From the NCBI RefSeq assembly GCF_036549475.1, contig NZ_JAZHLI010000002.1, forward strand, positions 124,001 through 188,000: DNA of 64,000 nt, read 5' to 3'. This DNA comes from Aurantimonas sp036549475 (GTDB lineage: Bacteria > Pseudomonadota > Alphaproteobacteria > Rhizobiales > Rhizobiaceae). The position numbers and the translations under genes are program-made. Below are positions 52,274 through 61,674 of this stretch, in pieces. The notes beneath the pieces were generated by a model. It saw nothing but the letters and a program-made list of their open reading frames with translations. It ran no database searches and was not told where the DNA came from. How positions within the stretch are numbered: the stretch's first letter is position 1; each line of letters opens with the position of its first letter.

Positions 52274-52708
52274 ATGAGCCACACCACGATCAGCAGCTTC
52301 ACCCGGAGCGCCGAGCAGGCGCAGCACTGGGTCAACGAACTCCGCGACGATCTCGGCTGGACGGGCGAAAAGGATGCCTATCGGCTGCTCCGGGCGGTGC
52401 TGCACGCCCTGCGCGACTGGCTGTCCCTCGAAGAAGTGGCGGATCTGTCCGCCCAGCTGCCGATGATGATCCGCGGCGTGTTCTTCGAGAACTGGCAGCC
52501 GTCCCTCATCTGGCAGGTCACCGATCGGTCGAAGGACGACTTCACGCTGCGCGTCCAGAAGGAGTTTGGCAGCGAGGCGATGGACGACCCGGACAAGGCC
52601 GTCGCCGCGGTCTTCCGGCTGATCGACAAGCACATCTCGCCCGGCGAGGCGCGACAGGTGCGCGGTCAGCTGCGCAAGTCGCTGCAGGGGCTGTGGCCCT
52701 CGCACTGA
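52274..52708 (+). CDS. DUF2267 family protein
   Basis: A 144-residue soluble helical protein of the DUF2267 family: AQHWVNELRDDLGW, AYRLLRAVLHALRDWLSLEE, then LSAQLPMMIRGVFFENW and VFRLIDKHISPGEARQVRGQ. The function is unknown, but DUF2267 genes recur beside Usp, CbpA and cation ATPases in stress clusters. It has its own FixK/FNR-type box and ends convergently with the phospholipase D gene. Confidence 0.9.
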   Translation: MSHTTISSFTRSAEQAQHWVNELRDDLGWTGEKDAYRLLRAVLHALRDWLSLEEVADLSAQLPMMIRGVFFENWQPSLIWQVTDRSKDDFTLRVQKEFGSEAMDDPDKAVAAVFRLIDKHISPGEARQVRGQLRKSLQGLWPSH

Positions 52709-52751
52709 GCGGTCGCCGCAGAACGGCGGCGTCGCCCGTATCGCGCTTCGG

Positions 52752-54197
52752 CTAGCCGAACAGCTTGTGGAACGCCCGGGCCAGCTTGCGCGGGCGAAGC
52801 GGGTCGGCGAGGTCGGACTCGGCCATCATCTCCTCGTCCGGCGTCAGTTCGCGCATCGGCAGCGGCAACAGCCGGCGGCCGTACTGCTTCTGCGCGGAGG
52901 CGTCGACAAGGGCGATCATCGAGCCGCCGTCGGCGAGTGCATCGCGAACTTCGTCCTCCGACAGGCCCAGATGCTCGGCCAGGAGATCGTCGCGGATATG
53001 GGCGATCCGGGCTTCGGCCTGCGGGTCGCCATCGGCGTCGACGACGACGTCGCACTCGCTGTCGAAGCCCATCGAGCGGTTGTTGAGATTGGCCGAACCG
53101 ATCTTCAGGAGCTGCTCGTCGGCGATCATGATTTTGGCGTGGACGTAGATCGGCGTTCCGGCCTCATTGACGGGATACACGAGGCGGAACCGGTCATTGT
53201 GGTCTGCCTCACGAGCAACCCCCATCATGCGGATGCGCGAGGAATCCATGAACTGGGCTTCCAGCCAGCCGTCGGCGGTGTCCGGGTTGATCACGACGAT
53301 CTCCGGCCCGTCGGGCTCGGCAAGGCGTTCGGCGATCGCGTCGGCAATCCGGCGCGAGGCGAAATACTGGCTCTCGATGTAGAGCCGGCGCCGGGCCTTG
53401 GCGATCATGGCCAGCGTCGCCCGTTCGATCTCGTTCGCCTGCGGGCGTTCGAGATGCTCGGGCAGGGTGCGGCAGATCGAAACGTCGATCGTCTCGAAAT
53501 CGGCCGTCACATCGCTGGGCCAGATGTCGAAGTCGCCGGCGAACGGGCCGAGCATCTCGCCGGTCGCATGGGCCCAGCGGCTGCGGGCGAGATCGGAGAG
53601 CGCCTTGGCGGCCGGTCCGGTCATGCAGGTCGTCGCGTCGTGCCACGGTCCGAGCGGGGTCTTGCGCGGCGAAACTCGGGCCGGATCGTTCTCGGCGTGC
53701 TCACGGGTGTCCCAGCGACCGGTCGTCATGTCGATGCCGCCGCAGAAGGCGATTGCCTCGTCGATGACGAGGAGCTTCATGTGGTGGGTCGACAGGGGCG
53801 GATGCACGCCGTCGAGCCGCATTTCCACCGGGCCCGAGAGCTTCCAGCGCAACATGGTCAGGGGAGTCTCGCCGCGCCCGATCGAGTAGACAGCGCCGGC
53901 ATCCCATTTCAGGATGCGGATATCGAGCGCCGGGCGGCGCTTGCCCAGCCAGGTGAGAAATGGGCCCACCGCATTCGGGCCGGCCAGCGTCTTGCCCTTT
54001 GGCTCCAGTTCGATGCGGGCATCGAAGTCCCAGCCGATCAGCAGGATCGAATGCCGTGCCTGCAGCATGGCGTCCTTCGCCGCCTTGAAGAAGTCGGCGG
54101 CGTCGATGATGACGGCCATCCTGTCGGCGCGTTCGCGGCGCCAGAACCAGTCGTCGGTCTGCCTGTCGATCACAAGCGGGTTCATGCAGTCTTCCAT
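52752..54197 (-). CDS. Phospholipase D family protein
   Basis: A 481-residue phosphodiesterase with two HxKxxxxD motifs: HHMKLLVIDEAIAF (first) and VHAKIMIADEQLLKIGSANL (second). Each is followed by a G-x-x-N/D segment, so the enzyme should be active on phosphodiesters, perhaps phospholipids. It lacks the N-terminal membrane helices of cardiolipin synthases. A second ATG at 54185 (MNPLVIDRQ) has GGAAGA at proper spacing and may be the true start. It is downstream of the acetamidase gene on the same strand. Confidence 0.9.
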   Translation of the reverse strand: MEDCMNPLVIDRQTDDWFWRRERADRMAVIIDAADFFKAAKDAMLQARHSILLIGWDFDARIELEPKGKTLAGPNAVGPFLTWLGKRRPALDIRILKWDAGAVYSIGRGETPLTMLRWKLSGPVEMRLDGVHPPLSTHHMKLLVIDEAIAFCGGIDMTTGRWDTREHAENDPARVSPRKTPLGPWHDATTCMTGPAAKALSDLARSRWAHATGEMLGPFAGDFDIWPSDVTADFETIDVSICRTLPEHLERPQANEIERATLAMIAKARRRLYIESQYFASRRIADAIAERLAEPDGPEIVVINPDTADGWLEAQFMDSSRIRMMGVAREADHNDRFRLVYPVNEAGTPIYVHAKIMIADEQLLKIGSANLNNRSMGFDSECDVVVDADGDPQAEARIAHIRDDLLAEHLGLSEDEVRDALADGGSMIALVDASAQKQYGRRLLPLPMRELTPDEEMMAESDLADPLRPRKLARAFHKLFG

Positions 54198-54305
54198 CGC
54201 CGTTCTGTTGACGCGAACGAAGCTAGCAACGCGGCGGCGCGCGGGAAGGCCAGCGTGGGACGATCTTGCGCCGGACGCCCCGACACTCCTGTCAACAGGC
54301 GCATG

Positions 54306-55241
54306 TCAGGCCTTCGCTCCGGCCCGCGCCAGGTCCTGCCTGGCGATCCGGCACGCGACGGAATAGGCCGGATTGAAGACATTGGCGACGTCGTAACGGA
54401 CCGTCTGGCCGAGGAAGTGACTGGCGGCCACCGCGTCCATGCCATAGTCGCGAGAGAGCCAGTCCAGCATCTCGGTGGTGGCGTGCTGCAGCGCCTGGTC
54501 GAGGGGGCGGGCATTGCCGACGGTGAAGATGCATTCGTCGTCTTCTCCGCGCGGCCAGCCGATCGTGCGGCCCTTGTCCAGGGCGACGCGGAACGCGACC
54601 TCGAAGGATGTCTCGATGCCGGTACCGACGATCTCGCCGTCGCCCTGGCTGGCATGGCAGTCGCCGAGAAAGAACAGGGCGCCGGGCCGGAAGACGGGAA
54701 AGGACATGGTCGTGCCGGCCCGGATGCCGCGGTAGTCCATGTTGCCGCCATGGGGGCCGCTGGTGGCGGTGGAGATGGCCTGCCCGAGCGCGGGGGCGAC
54801 ACCGCAGCAGCCGATCATCGGCGCCAGCGGCAGCACCCAGTCGCGCAGCCGCTCCGACGGCTTCTCCAGGCGGACGGTGCCGGCCTCGCGGTCGATGATC
54901 CATTCCACCCGCTCGCGCTCGGGCATCTGCGCGACGCGCTCCGGATCCAGGACGTTCGGCGCCAGCACCGAGAAGGTCCAGCCGCGGTCGCGACTAGGCG
55001 TCATCCGTTCGATGGTCACGCGCAGCGTATCGCCCGGCTCGGCCCCTTCGACGAAGAACGGCCCGGTCATCGGGTTCGGCCGCGTGGCCAGGGCGGCGCC
55101 GGTGGCATCGACGCCCCGGGCGTCGAGCGTGTCGGTGATGACCGTATCGCCCGGCGCGATGGCCAGCGCCGGCTCCGCCGGGCCCAGCGTGTTGTAAAAG
55201 CGCGTCGGCTGGAAACGATGTTCGGCCAAGGGGAACTCCAT
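54306..55241 (-). CDS. Acetamidase/formamidase family protein
   Basis: A 311-residue FmdA/AmdA-family amidase, releasing ammonia from short amides. Visible family blocks are the RPNPMTGPFFVEGAEPGD region, MIGCCGVAP and HGGNMDYRGIRAGTTMSFPV, and GALFFLGDCHASQGDGE with conserved acidic and histidine residues near the presumed metal site. Substrate (formamide, acetamide or other) cannot be read off. It is divergent from usp, and the gap contains a FixK/FNR-type box. Confidence 0.93.
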   Translation of the reverse strand: MEFPLAEHRFQPTRFYNTLGPAEPALAIAPGDTVITDTLDARGVDATGAALATRPNPMTGPFFVEGAEPGDTLRVTIERMTPSRDRGWTFSVLAPNVLDPERVAQMPERERVEWIIDREAGTVRLEKPSERLRDWVLPLAPMIGCCGVAPALGQAISTATSGPHGGNMDYRGIRAGTTMSFPVFRPGALFFLGDCHASQGDGEIVGTGIETSFEVAFRVALDKGRTIGWPRGEDDECIFTVGNARPLDQALQHATTEMLDWLSRDYGMDAVAASHFLGQTVRYDVANVFNPAYSVACRIARQDLARAGAKA

Positions 55242-55386
55242 TCATGCGTCGTCGTCCCGACGTATAGCCGCGGCCAAGGGGGCCGGCCAATGGCAGGGCC
55301 GACAAAACTGTGGCCATTGCCGAACGCCCCGCCTTTCGCACCCATCGACGACCCGACCACACCTGTTTCTTCGGGAGTTCCGCGAT

Positions 55387-55400
55387 TTGCGCGAGGTCAA
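55387..55400. promoter_or_regulatory. FixK/FNR-type box 3
   Basis: TTGCGCGAGGTCAA fits TTG[AC]-N6-[TG]CAA; the right half GGTCAA is the form common in rhizobial FixK sites. Centre about 80 bp before usp and about 150 bp before the divergent amidase gene. Confidence 0.5.
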
Positions 55401-55473
55401 GGCGTCGTCCCGGCGGTGGGCTAGCTTTGCGTTAGTGACGGCCGTATCGCGGCCCAGCCAAGGGGAGCTCTCG

Positions 55474-56292
55474 ATGTACAGGACGGTACTGGTCTGCCTC
55501 GACAGCAGGGAGCGCGCCGGCGCCATCCTGCGGACGGCCCTGGCGATCGCGGAGGCGCAAGGGGCGCATCTGATCGGGCTGCATGTCGTCCAGGACGTGG
55601 TGGTGAACATCCCGACCGAGGTTTCGCTTGAATATATCGACCAGGCCCGCGAGGCCGCGCGTCAGGATGCGGACGCCATTGCGACGGAGTTCGCGCGGGC
55701 CGTCGCGGGCGCAAGCATCGCGACCGAATGGCGGCGGGAAGAGCCCGTGGTCGGCGCGGCCGACGATGTCTGGACCCGGCAGGCGCTCGTGGCCGATCTC
55801 GTGGTCGTCGGGCAGTCCGCGAGCGGCGCCGACGTGCCGCTGACGGATACGCTGATCGAGACCGGACGGCCGGTCCTGTTCGTGCCCTATGCCGGGGAAT
55901 ATGCCCATGTGGGTCGCCAGCCGCTCATCGCCTGGAACGGAACCCGCGAATCCGCTCGGGCGGTGTTCGATGCGCTACCGCTTCTGAAAGAAGCGTCGAC
56001 GGTGCGCGTCCTTTGCGTCGATCCCGACAAGGCGGGCGCCAAGGCCGGTCTGGCACCCGCAGACGACATGGCGCTCGCGCTGGCCCGGCATGGGATCAAG
56101 GCGGAAGCTGCGCGCTCGCACAGCGGCCAGGTGTCCGTTGGCGACGAGATCCTCTCCCAGCTTGCAGATCACGGGCACGATCTGCTGGTGATGGGCTGCT
56201 ACGGTCATTCGCGGCTGCGGGAAATGCTGTTTGGCGGCGTAACCCGGCACATCCTCCAGCACATGACCGCTCCGGTGGTGATGTCGCGATAG
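55474..56292 (+). CDS. Universal stress protein, tandem UspA domains
   Basis: A 272-residue protein with two UspA-like domains (about residues 1-140 and 150-272). The second keeps the ATP-binding loop GCYGHSRLREMLFGGVTRHI, whereas the first is more degenerate (VVGQSASGADVPLTD). Usp proteins are induced under energy and oxygen stress. Start at 55474 has AAGGGGAG upstream. A FixK/FNR-type box lies upstream and the cation ATPase gene follows after 62 bp, probably in the same operon. Confidence 0.93.
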   Translation: MYRTVLVCLDSRERAGAILRTALAIAEAQGAHLIGLHVVQDVVVNIPTEVSLEYIDQAREAARQDADAIATEFARAVAGASIATEWRREEPVVGAADDVWTRQALVADLVVVGQSASGADVPLTDTLIETGRPVLFVPYAGEYAHVGRQPLIAWNGTRESARAVFDALPLLKEASTVRVLCVDPDKAGAKAGLAPADDMALALARHGIKAEAARSHSGQVSVGDEILSQLADHGHDLLVMGCYGHSRLREMLFGGVTRHILQHMTAPVVMSR

Positions 56293-56354
56293 CGGCGCGG
56301 CACAGTCGGGCGGCGCAACGCCGCATCCGCCAACCGGGTCCTCGCTGACGCGGC

Positions 56355-59177
56355 ATGACCGCCACGCTTCGCCGCTGCGCTAACCCACTTCCTTTCTGCC
56401 GGGCAGACCGTCCGCCGATCCTGAATCCGAGCCCAGCGATGACCGCCATCGATCCATCGCCGCCCACCGCCATCGGCCCGTTGCCGCAGCCGGGCAGCCG
56501 CCCGGAAGGGGGATGGCATACAGCGGACCGCGATGCTGTCCTGTCGACCCTCGCGAGCTCTTCCAAGGGGCTGGACGACGACGAGGCGGCGCGGCGGCTG
56601 GATCTGTTCGGGGCGAACACGCTGCCGGAGCCGCCGACGCGGTCCCTTCTGGCGATCATCCTCGCCCAGTTGAAAAGTCCGCTGATCTATCTGTTGCTGG
56701 TGGCGGCCGCGGTGTCGCTGATCCTGGCGGAGATTGATCAGGCCGTCTTCATCGCCATCGTGCTGGCGATCAACACCGGCATCGGTGCGGCGCAGGAATC
56801 GCGGGCGGAATCGAATACGGCGGCGTTGCGGACCGCCATCACGACGGTCTGCCGGGTATGGCGGCAGGGAGCGGTGCGGCGGGTCGACAGCAAGGCGCTG
56901 GTGCCGGGCGATGTCGTCATTCTGGAGAGCGGCGACCGGGTCCCGGCCGACCTGCGCATCCTGTCCGCATCCGAACTCCAGGCCAATGAATCCTCGCTGA
57001 CCGGGGAATCGCTGCCGGTCGACAAGATGACCGGCGGCGCGCTTCCGTCGGACACGCCGCTTGCCGAGCGGGCGACCATGCTGTTTGCCGGCTCGACATT
57101 GCAGCGGGGTCGCTGCGAAGCTGTTGTCGTGGCGACCGGCCAGGCGACGGAGCTCGGGCAGATCGCCGGGGCGCTGCAGGTGGCAGCGGCGCCGCCGCCG
57201 CTGACCGTCAAGCTCGACCGCTTCACCCGCATGCTGGGCATCCTTGCGCTCGCCCTCGTGGCGGTCGTGGTCATTCAACAGTTCAGTGTCGGCGCCTCGC
57301 TGCACGAGACCTTCTTCGTGGCGGTCGCCCTGGCCGTTTCGGTCATTCCCGAGGGGCTGCCGGTGGCCGTCACGGTCGCGCTGTCGGTGGCTACCCGCCG
57401 GATGGCGCGGCGCAACGTGATCGTGCGGAACCTGCCGGCGGTGGAAGGGCTGGGGGCCTGCACGGTGGTCGCGACCGACAAGACCGGCACGCTGACCCGC
57501 AACCAGCTCACGGCCAAGCGGCTGTGGCTGCCGGAGCACGGGTTCGTCGAGATGGAAGGTGCCGGCTTCGATCTGGGCGGCCGGCTTCTCCAGGATGGAG
57601 AACCGCTCGGCGCGGCGGCGCAGGATGCGGCCCGGGACCTCGGGCGTTCGGCCACGCTCGGCAACGATGCGGCCTTCGATCCTCATGGCGGCGAGGCCGG
57701 ACGCAGCGGCGACACCGTCGATCTCGCCTTCCTGGTCCTGGCGATGAAGGCCGGCCTGGATCTCCCGGCGGTGCGTAACGAAGCCCGGCGGATCGGCGAG
57801 CGCCCGTTCTCGGCCGAACGCAAATATGCCGCGACCCTCAACCGGCATGGCAGTGCCGTCCGGCTGCACGTCAAGGGCGCGGCGGAAGTGCTGGTGCCGC
57901 TTTGTCACAATGTCGATGCGGCCGCGGTGCTGGCTGTGGCCGAGGACATGGCCAGTCACGGCTACCGCGTCCTGGCGGTCGCCACGCGGGACGTCGAACC
58001 GCCAGACGCCGCAGATCACCCGCCGAGCATCGACAAGGAGTTGGACCGGCTTACCCTTCTCGGGCTCGTCGGTTTCATCGATCCGCTGCGGCCGGAAGCC
58101 AGGCTGGCTGTCGCCGACTGCCGCCGGGCCGGCGTGGCGGTGAAGATGATCACCGGCGACCACGCCGCCACGGCGTTGTCGATCGCGCGCGACCTCGACA
58201 TCGCGACCCGGCCGCAGGACGTGATGACCGGGCGCGAGATGGAGGACCCGACGGCGGGGACCGACGCGCGGATTGCCGCGACCTCTGTCTTCGCCCGGGT
58301 CGAGCCGGCTCACAAGGTGCGGATCGTCGAGGCGCTGCAGCGCTCGGGTCATGTCGTCGCGATGACCGGCGACGGCGTCAACGATGCGCCGGCGCTGCAC
58401 GGCGCGGATCTCGGCGTCGCCATGGGGCGCGATGGCACGGATGCGGCGCGCGATGCGGCAGATCTCGTCCTGACCGACGACAATTTTGCATCCATCACCG
58501 CAGGCATCCACGAGGGACGCGCCGCCTACGCCAATATCCGCAAGGTGATCAATCTGGCCATCAGCACCGGCGCCGCCGAGGCAGTCTTCTTCCTGATGGC
58601 GCTGTTCACCGGTTTCCCGGTGCCGCTGACGGCGGTGCAGCTCCTGTGGCTGAACCTCGTCACCAATGGCGGGCAGCATGTCGCCCTGGCGCTGGAGAAG
58701 CCCGAGCCGGGGTTGCTGTCACGTCCGCCGCGCAAGACGGACGAGGCGATCTTCGATGGTCTGATGATCCGCCAAACGGTGTTGTCGGGCGCCGTGATCG
58801 GCATCGTCGGCTATCTCGTCTTCGCCTGGGCGATCATGGCGGGCTGGAGCGAGTTCGACGCCCGCAACATCCTTCTCTTCCTGATGGTCGCCTTCGAGAA
58901 CGTCCACGTGATGAACTGCCGGTCGGAGACGATCTCGGCCTTCCGGATCCCGCTTTCCAACAACTGGCCGCTGGTTGCTTCCATCGTCGCGGCGCAGGCG
59001 ATCCATATCGGCGCCGCCTTCACGCCGGGACTGCGCGCGGTGCTGGATCTGGCACCGATTCCCTGGGAGCAATGGGCGATGCTGGTGCCGCTGGCGCTGT
59101 CCGTGCTGGCCGTCATGGAGATCGACAAGGCGTTGCGCGCCTGGCGGCAGAGGGCGCACCGGCCCGTACCGGCCTGA
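56355..59177 (+). CDS. Cation-transporting P-type ATPase (type II, Ca/Na/H family)
   Basis: A 940-residue ATP-driven cation pump. The N-domain begins with the cation-ATPase N signature (GLDDDEAARRLDLFGANTL). Also visible are the actuator TGES in SSLTGESLPVDK, the helix-4 ion site VSVIPEGLPVAV, the phosphorylated D375 in DKTGTLT, and the hinge MTGDGVNDAPAL. Ten hydrophobic segments are apparent. The PEGLP motif fits SERCA/Na-pump-like pumps, not copper or Kdp types; ion specificity is unclear. The start at 56355 could instead be 56439; neither has a clear ribosome-binding site. Confidence 0.92.
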   Translation: MTATLRRCANPLPFCRADRPPILNPSPAMTAIDPSPPTAIGPLPQPGSRPEGGWHTADRDAVLSTLASSSKGLDDDEAARRLDLFGANTLPEPPTRSLLAIILAQLKSPLIYLLLVAAAVSLILAEIDQAVFIAIVLAINTGIGAAQESRAESNTAALRTAITTVCRVWRQGAVRRVDSKALVPGDVVILESGDRVPADLRILSASELQANESSLTGESLPVDKMTGGALPSDTPLAERATMLFAGSTLQRGRCEAVVVATGQATELGQIAGALQVAAAPPPLTVKLDRFTRMLGILALALVAVVVIQQFSVGASLHETFFVAVALAVSVIPEGLPVAVTVALSVATRRMARRNVIVRNLPAVEGLGACTVVATDKTGTLTRNQLTAKRLWLPEHGFVEMEGAGFDLGGRLLQDGEPLGAAAQDAARDLGRSATLGNDAAFDPHGGEAGRSGDTVDLAFLVLAMKAGLDLPAVRNEARRIGERPFSAERKYAATLNRHGSAVRLHVKGAAEVLVPLCHNVDAAAVLAVAEDMASHGYRVLAVATRDVEPPDAADHPPSIDKELDRLTLLGLVGFIDPLRPEARLAVADCRRAGVAVKMITGDHAATALSIARDLDIATRPQDVMTGREMEDPTAGTDARIAATSVFARVEPAHKVRIVEALQRSGHVVAMTGDGVNDAPALHGADLGVAMGRDGTDAARDAADLVLTDDNFASITAGIHEGRAAYANIRKVINLAISTGAAEAVFFLMALFTGFPVPLTAVQLLWLNLVTNGGQHVALALEKPEPGLLSRPPRKTDEAIFDGLMIRQTVLSGAVIGIVGYLVFAWAIMAGWSEFDARNILLFLMVAFENVHVMNCRSETISAFRIPLSNNWPLVASIVAAQAIHIGAAFTPGLRAVLDLAPIPWEQWAMLVPLALSVLAVMEIDKALRAWRQRAHRPVPA

Positions 59178-59219
59178 CACGAGCAGTGGGCCACCTCGCC
59201 AAGTGCCCGGGATGGATTG

Positions 59220-60008
59220 TCAGGTGGCAGTCAGGCGGCGGCTTCGCGTCTCGGCGAGATAGGGGTTCTGGTCGCGGCTTGCCCGATAGGCGGCGGGATC
59301 GAGATCGGCGAGGATGATCGCCGCGTCGTGCTCGCCGGCCGAGGCGAGGACCAATCCGTCCGGCGCCGCGATCACCGACTGGCCCTGATAGGCGAAAGCG
59401 CCATCGCTGCCGCAATGATCGGCATAGACGACGAAAAGCTGGTTTTCGAAGGCGCGCACCGGCACGACGTTCTGCGCAATGAAGCGCGCGCCGTCGCTCT
59501 GCGGCAGGGCGGTCGGCACGAGAATCACGTCGGCGCCGCGCAGGGCAAGGTCGCGGCAGAGTTCGGGAAACTCGACGTCGAAGCAGACGAGGAGGCCGCA
59601 GCGCAGGCCGGCGATCTCGACGATGGGCGAGGGGGCATCGCCGGGCGTGAACAGGCCCTTCTCGTAGTCGCCATAGAGCATGCGCTTGGCGTAGAGCACC
59701 GGCGCAGAGCCCGGGGCAAGCAGCGCCGCGGCATTGTCGACGCCCTGCGGCGTTCGGACGGCGAGACCCATGACGATCGCGATGCCGAGCCGGTCCGCTG
59801 CCGTGTGCCACTCGGCAAGGCCGGTGTCGGTCGCCTCTGCCGTGTCGACGATCGCCTGCCCGGCGCCATAGCCGGTGGGCGCGAGTTCGGGCAGGACCAC
59901 TAGGTCGGCACCGGCCGCGGCGGCGTCCTTGAGGCTGCGGTGGATCGCGGCGTGCCGTTCGGCCACTGCCGTCGTGCCGGCGTCCATCTGGATGGCTGCG
60001 ACCTTCAT
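59220..60008 (-). CDS. Nitrilase-superfamily amidohydrolase
   Basis: A 262-residue carbon-nitrogen hydrolase. The catalytic triad is visible: E41 in LPELAPTGY, K108 in YAKRMLYGDYEK and C142 in LVCFDVEFPEL. The substrate is not certain; this class includes R-amidases and N-carbamoylputrescine-type enzymes. The ATG at 60008 overlaps the upstream permease stop (ATGA) and has GGAGACGG before it, so it is the last gene of the ABC transporter operon. Its context suggests hydrolysis of an imported polyamine-like or amide compound. Confidence 0.92.
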   Translation of the reverse strand: MKVAAIQMDAGTTAVAERHAAIHRSLKDAAAAGADLVVLPELAPTGYGAGQAIVDTAEATDTGLAEWHTAADRLGIAIVMGLAVRTPQGVDNAAALLAPGSAPVLYAKRMLYGDYEKGLFTPGDAPSPIVEIAGLRCGLLVCFDVEFPELCRDLALRGADVILVPTALPQSDGARFIAQNVVPVRAFENQLFVVYADHCGSDGAFAYQGQSVIAAPDGLVLASAGEHDAAIILADLDPAAYRASRDQNPYLAETRSRRLTAT

Positions 60009-60811
60009 TTGCCGTCTCCGTCCGACCATGCCCCGAGCAGGCGCGGCAGGTCGCCGAAGCGGGCGACGAGGCCGAAGACGACCACGGCGACCGCCACGAA
60101 GAGGATCGAGACCGAGGCCATGGTCGGCGTGTAGCCGTAGCGCAGGGCGTTGAAGATCTTGATCGGCACGGTCTCCAGGGTGAAGCCCACGGTCATGTAG
60201 GCGACGATGTACTCGTTCAGCGACAGGACGAAGGCGAACGCGAAGCCCGAGACAATGTATGGCGCGATCATCGGCAGGACGATCGTGGTCAGGATGGTCC
60301 GCTCGTCGGCACCCATGGTGCGGGCGGCCTCAGTCACCTCCCGGTCGATCGTCTGGAAGCCGAGCGAGATGGTCACCAGCGGCAGGCTGGTGAAGAAGAT
60401 CGCATGGGACACCACCACCGTGTACCAGGCGCCGTACCCGCCCATGGTCGCCCAGAAGGACAGGGCGCCGAGCGCGGTGATCACCGGCGGAAGGACGAAG
60501 GGCGAGACGCCGAGCAGCTGCACGACACGGCCGATCACCGTCACGCGGCGCCACAGCGCATAGGCGATGGGCAGTGCGATGAGGACGGCGATGGTCGCCG
60601 CGCCCAGCGCAATCAGCACCGAGGTGGTCAGCGCGCCGCGCCAGCCCGCATCGGTGAAGATCTGGCCGTACCAGGCAAGCGAGAAGCCCTCGGGCGGAAA
60701 GGTCAGGCTGCGCTTCTCGCTGATCGAGACGCCGGCGATGACGACCAGAGGCGCCGCCATGAACAGGCCGACCGCGGCGAAGAACAGGCGCGTGAGGAGC
60801 GTGCCGGTCAT
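60005..60811 (-). CDS. ABC transporter permease (polyamine-type, PotC/YdcV-like)
   Basis: A 268-residue inner-membrane permease with six predicted helices and the ATPase-docking EAA loop as EVTEAARTMGADERTILTTI. The N-terminal pattern (helix, then periplasmic SLAWYGQIF) matches the second permease of spermidine/putrescine systems. It overlaps the first permease gene (ATGA) and the nitrilase gene (ATGA), so the operon is tightly coupled. Confidence 0.93.
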   Translation of the reverse strand: MTGTLLTRLFFAAVGLFMAAPLVVIAGVSISEKRSLTFPPEGFSLAWYGQIFTDAGWRGALTTSVLIALGAATIAVLIALPIAYALWRRVTVIGRVVQLLGVSPFVLPPVITALGALSFWATMGGYGAWYTVVVSHAIFFTSLPLVTISLGFQTIDREVTEAARTMGADERTILTTIVLPMIAPYIVSGFAFAFVLSLNEYIVAYMTVGFTLETVPIKIFNALRYGYTPTMASVSILFVAVAVVVFGLVARFGDLPRLLGAWSDGDGK

Positions 60812-61674
60812 GGGGTCCCTCCCTTGCGGCCCAGGGCGGTTGTCAGCAGGACGAGGGACAGGCTGGTGATCACGAGGAACACCGCCATCGCCGCCGCGAA
60901 GGGCATGTTCGACTGGTAGATCGCCTGGTCGGTGATGAGGACCGACAGGGTCCAGTGCTCCGGCCGGCCGAGAAGCTGCGGCAGGAGATAGGCGCCGAGG
61001 GCAAAGACGAAGACGATGATGAAGGTCGCGATCAGCGCCGCCCGGAGCGCCGGCAGGATCACCGTGAAAAAGGCGCGCAGCGGCGAGGCGCCAAGCGTGC
61101 GCGCAGCTTCGGCCAGCGACGGGTCGAGCCGCGAGAAGGAGGGGTAGAGCACCAGCACGGCGTAGGGAAAGGCCTGGTAGGTCATGCCGGCCACCACCGC
61201 GATGAAACCGGGTGTCCAGGCATCCGGCGTTTCCATCAGGCCGATGGCGACGAAGAGATTGGACAGGCCGGCGGTGCGGCTGAGCAGCGTCGACCAGGAA
61301 AAGCCGATGATCACCTCGGACAGGGACAGGACGGCCAGCATCGCCACCAGCCACGGCACCTGCCATTTTCGGCCAAGCTTCGTCAGGAGATAGGTGAATG
61401 GTGCGCCGACGATCAGGCAGAGCGCCGAGACCAGCGCAGAGAGGCCGAGCGAGAAGAGCAGGATCTCGCCGAAGAACAGGCTGAGGAAACGGGCATAGTT
61501 CGCCGTCGTCAGGACCGGCTGGTAGAAGCCGCCTGCCACCCGCTCGAACAGCGAGACGGCGATCATCAGGCCGAAGGGCACGACGAAGAAGGCGAGCAGC
61601 ATCAGCGCCGGGAAGACCAGCGGCAGCTGATCGCGCCAGCCGCCGGCTGCCTTGTCGGGCGCGGCGGCGCTCAT
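60808..61674 (-). CDS. ABC transporter permease (polyamine-type, PotB/YdcU-like)
   Basis: A 288-residue inner-membrane permease with about six helices. The EAA loop appears as SLAEAARTLGASPLRAFFTV. The long first periplasmic loop (FERVAGGFYQPVLTTANYAR) is typical of the first permease of such systems. It overlaps the ATPase gene and the second permease gene by four bases each. Confidence 0.93.
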   Translation of the reverse strand: MSAAAPDKAAGGWRDQLPLVFPALMLLAFFVVPFGLMIAVSLFERVAGGFYQPVLTTANYARFLSLFFGEILLFSLGLSALVSALCLIVGAPFTYLLTKLGRKWQVPWLVAMLAVLSLSEVIIGFSWSTLLSRTAGLSNLFVAIGLMETPDAWTPGFIAVVAGMTYQAFPYAVLVLYPSFSRLDPSLAEAARTLGASPLRAFFTVILPALRAALIATFIIVFVFALGAYLLPQLLGRPEHWTLSVLITDQAIYQSNMPFAAAMAVFLVITSLSLVLLTTALGRKGGTP

